From positions 4,303,001 through 4,367,000 of the forward strand of contig VISH01000002.1 in assembly GCA_007827375.1 (NCBI GenBank): a stretch of DNA of 64,000 bases, read 5' to 3'. The position numbers were made by a program, and so were the translations under genes. This stretch comes from Alteromonadaceae bacterium 2753L.S.0a.02. GTDB taxonomy: Bacteria; Pseudomonadota; Gammaproteobacteria; Pseudomonadales; Cellvibrionaceae. Shown in pieces: positions 61,582-64,000 of the stretch; position 1 is the stretch's first letter; each line of letters opens with the position of its first letter. The notes below the pieces were generated by a model. It worked only from the letters and a program-made list of their open reading frames with translations. It had not been told where the DNA came from and did not search any database.

Positions 61582-63588
61582 TTAGTTAGCCGCGTCGGCC
61601 AATTGGCCGTTTTCATCTTCACCCAGGCGCTCGTTGCGACCACGCAGAGCTTCAGGTAATTTCTCTTTGAAGGACATAAGTTCGTCCTGACAGGCGAAGC
61701 GGTTGCCGTTTTCATATTTCGCTTTGATGGCGTCTACCTCTGCCTGACGTTTTTCGGTGTCTGGGTGATCAACGCGATCTTTGGCGCCATAGCCACGCCA
61801 ACCGGGAGGCATTTCCATCTTGCCAACATCCAAAGGTTCGTAATTGAGCGTCGGCATAAAGTCTTCATCCATATTCCAGCTCGCCAGGGTACGGCACAGC
61901 CAGTCTTTATCGTTGCGCAGTTTGAAATCTTCGCGGAAGTGAGCACCTCGACTTTCCTCACGAGCCAATGCCCCCTGAGCCACACACAAGCTCAAACGCA
62001 ACATGCTTTCAACGCGGTAAGCGGCGACCAGTTCGGGATTACCACCACGTGCGCTGCTGTTAACGCGAATATTTTTGGCACGCTCGCGCAATTGCTGCAG
62101 CTGTGTAACCGCTTCCTGCAACTTATCACCGTGACGGAAAATTGCCACGTTGCTGCTCATGAGTTCCTGCATGGAGCGCATAATGTGGAAGGGGTTTTCG
62201 TTGCCGCTGCTGTTGCAGTAACCTGAAATACGAGTCGCTTGCTTGTTATAGGCATCGCGAATTAATGCGGTAGACACATTAATGTCGGCACCCTCAGTAC
62301 CCACATATTCCGCCATGAATTCGCCCACAATCATGCCGGCAACTGCGGTTTCGGCTACCGAGTTTCCGCCCAAGCGATTGAAGCCGTGCATATCCCAGCA
62401 AGCCGCTTCACCGGCGGCGAAGAGACCGCGTAATTGTTGCGATTCGCCTTTGTAATTAGTGCGCACACCTCCCATGGAATAGTGCTGGCAGGGACGCACA
62501 GGAACTAAATCTTTGATGGGGTCAACACCGAGGAAGTATTCACAAATTTCTTTTACTTCGCGAAGTTTACCTTCGATATGTTTTTTACCGAGTAAGCGAA
62601 TATCCAACCACAGATGTTCACCGAAGCGGCTCTGCACACCTTTGCCACTTAGAATGTGATGCTCCATCCAGCGGGACACCACATCACGCGAAGCCAATTC
62701 TTTTTTCTCGGGCTCATAGTCCGGCATAAAACGGTGTTGATCGCGGTCTAACAACAAGCCACCATCACCACGGCAGCCTTCAGTCACCAGAATACCGGCG
62801 GGGAAAATACCGGTGGGGTGGAATTGCACGGCCTCCATATTACCCAGTGTGGCTACACCAGTTTCAAGCGCAATGGCTGTGCCCATACCTTCGTTAATTA
62901 CCGCGTTGGTAGTCGCACGATAGATTCGGCCGTAACCGCCAGTTGCAATACAGGTCGCTTTGGCAATATAGGTGACCAGCTCGCCGGTCATCAGGTTACG
63001 TACCACAGCGCCGTAACAGCGTTCACCATCGTGAATTAATGAAATCGCTTCCATACGCTCATGCACGGCGATGTTTTCAGCAATCGCCTGATTACTCATG
63101 GTATACAGCATGGAGTGGCCGGTGCCGTCAGATACGTAGCAGGTACGCCACTTTTGAGTACCGCCAAAATTACGCGCCGCGATCATGCCGTGGGCATCTT
63201 CGCGCTCGGGCAGGGAAACCGTTTTGCCATCAATAACATGTTCATGACTGCCACGCGATACTCGGCCCCAGGGCACCCCCCAGGCTGCCAACTCACGTAC
63301 GGCTTTCGGTGCGGTATTAACAAACATCCGGGCTACATCCTGATCGCAGCCCCAATCGCTACCTTTTACTGTATCGGCAAAATGGATATCTTCGTTATCG
63401 CCCAGGCCTTTATTGGTGTTTCCTAAACTCGCCTGCATACCACCTTGGGCAGCCGCAGAGTGGGAACGTTTGGGAGGCACGAGGCTTAAAACTATGACGT
63501 CGTGGCCCGCGCGACGCACGCCAATCGCAGCGCGCAATCCCGCAAGGCCACCGCCTATCACCAAGGCATCGGTATAAATCGTTTTCAT
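61582..63588 (-). CDS. frdA: Fumarate reductase flavoprotein subunit
   Basis: The 668-residue subunit reduces fumarate or oxidises succinate with a covalently held FAD. The FAD-binding motif is ALVIGGGLAGLRAAIGVRRAG near the start. The FAD-histidine region reads PPKRSHSAAAQGGMQASLG, and active-site blocks include QFHPTGIFPAG, HIEGKLREVKEICEYFLGVDP and CQHYSMGGVRTNYKG with GEAACWDMHGFNRLGGNSVAE. It is longer than E. coli FrdA or SdhA and matches the QFR type of Wolinella. It lies between frdC and frdB. Confidence 0.92.
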   Translation of the reverse strand: MKTIYTDALVIGGGLAGLRAAIGVRRAGHDVIVLSLVPPKRSHSAAAQGGMQASLGNTNKGLGDNEDIHFADTVKGSDWGCDQDVARMFVNTAPKAVRELAAWGVPWGRVSRGSHEHVIDGKTVSLPEREDAHGMIAARNFGGTQKWRTCYVSDGTGHSMLYTMSNQAIAENIAVHERMEAISLIHDGERCYGAVVRNLMTGELVTYIAKATCIATGGYGRIYRATTNAVINEGMGTAIALETGVATLGNMEAVQFHPTGIFPAGILVTEGCRGDGGLLLDRDQHRFMPDYEPEKKELASRDVVSRWMEHHILSGKGVQSRFGEHLWLDIRLLGKKHIEGKLREVKEICEYFLGVDPIKDLVPVRPCQHYSMGGVRTNYKGESQQLRGLFAAGEAACWDMHGFNRLGGNSVAETAVAGMIVGEFMAEYVGTEGADINVSTALIRDAYNKQATRISGYCNSSGNENPFHIMRSMQELMSSNVAIFRHGDKLQEAVTQLQQLRERAKNIRVNSSARGGNPELVAAYRVESMLRLSLCVAQGALAREESRGAHFREDFKLRNDKDWLCRTLASWNMDEDFMPTLNYEPLDVGKMEMPPGWRGYGAKDRVDHPDTEKRQAEVDAIKAKYENGNRFACQDELMSFKEKLPEALRGRNERLGEDENGQLADAAN

Positions 63589-63634
63589 GACTAAATCCTG
63601 TTTCTCAAATAGTTAAATTCGGTGAGTTCAAGTG

Positions 63635-64000
63635 TTAGTGGTGGCCCGGCGCAGATTCGTGCCAGCTGGGCACGTAGCGCTCACCCGCCTGATCGGCATG
63701 TTGATAGCCAATCTTCATGTAAGCCGCGAGTGTTGCCAGCCCAAGCACCAGGAAGAACACGGTTAATAACCATTTGAGAACATGTAAACGATGACGATTG
63801 CGTTTGGGGTTATCGCCGAGGAATAAACCCCATTTGATAACCAGACGATAAATACCAATTCCCGCGTGCAGTTCAACAACAAACAGCAATATCAAATACA
63901 GTGGCCACATCATGCCGCTCCAAACCCGGTCGGATGACGCGTAGGGGCCAATATTGGCGGGGTGGCTTATGAGTTGATAGAGGTGCACAGAGGCCATAAA
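63635..64000 (-). CDS. frdC: Fumarate reductase di-haem cytochrome b subunit, 3' part
   Basis: Only the C-terminal 120 codons or so are inside the window; the frame runs off the edge, and the ATG at 63997 is probably internal. The visible part holds two membrane helices with haem-ligand histidines in SVHLYQLI and LLFVVELHAGIGIYRL, then a helix LTVFFLVLGLATLAAYM. From memory it aligns with Wolinella FrdC (SVHLY, VELHGSVGLYRLAVKWG), the single-subunit di-haem anchor (type B). It precedes frdA by 46 bp. Confidence 0.85.
   Translation of the reverse strand, partial: FMASVHLYQLISHPANIGPYASSDRVWSGMMWPLYLILLFVVELHAGIGIYRLVIKWGLFLGDNPKRNRHRLHVLKWLLTVFFLVLGLATLAAYMKIGYQHADQAGERYVPSWHESAPGHH

Overview
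The window looks like chromosome of a marine-type gammaproteobacterium near the Cellvibrionales (Teredinibacter/Saccharophagus-like). This is inferred from gene orders only: rplM-rpsI-petA-pet(b/c1)-sspA-sspB, zapE-yhcB-degS, and rsmI/lpoA-yraN-diaA-dolP. A LEPR-type giant surface protein and many short GC-rich palindromes fit the same group. No tRNA, rRNA or CRISPR array was seen.

Layout. 1-5 kb: a glycerol kinase-like/GlpD-like gene pair, a lone Fe(II)/2-oxoglutarate oxygenase and an exported rhodanese. 5.6-6.3 kb: a GC-rich minisatellite of about 18 units of 20-22 bp and a small broken gene. 6.5-7.7 kb: an IS110-type element with a structured leader. 8.1-23.5 kb: a polymorphic-toxin island transcribed leftwards. 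A 2829-residue secreted Rhs/SpvB-type protein is coupled to its putative immunity gene, followed by two orphan C-terminal toxin cassettes with their own putative immunity genes. Two REP-associated tyrosine transposase (RAYT) modules lie exactly between the cassettes; one is interrupted by an IS66 element, the other by an in-frame stop codon.

23.6-43 kb is mostly housekeeping: lipoprotein, rsmI, lpoA, yraN, diaA, dolP, a thiolase, a LemA/M48 protease pair, an exonuclease, a Yip1 protein, sspAB, a cytochrome bc1 complex whose cytochrome b and c1 are fused in one gene, ribosomal proteins S9 and L13, a solute-binding-like protein, zapE, yhcB and degS.

44-60 kb is the most unusual locus. A GAF-like/HlyD adaptor, a protein joining a PqqD-like (leader-binding) domain to an M50 site-2 protease and an HlyD-type domain, and a second small HlyD adaptor precede a 2926-residue protein. 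That protein has a LEPR-type N-terminal motif, a DUF4347 domain, about 20 Ig-like repeats and a C-terminal membrane anchor. A diguanylate cyclase follows. I propose a dedicated maturation and export route without an ABC transporter, in which the PqqD-like domain reads the LEPR motif. The window ends in a leftward frdCAB set encoding a Wolinella-type di-haem fumarate reductase; frdC runs off the edge.
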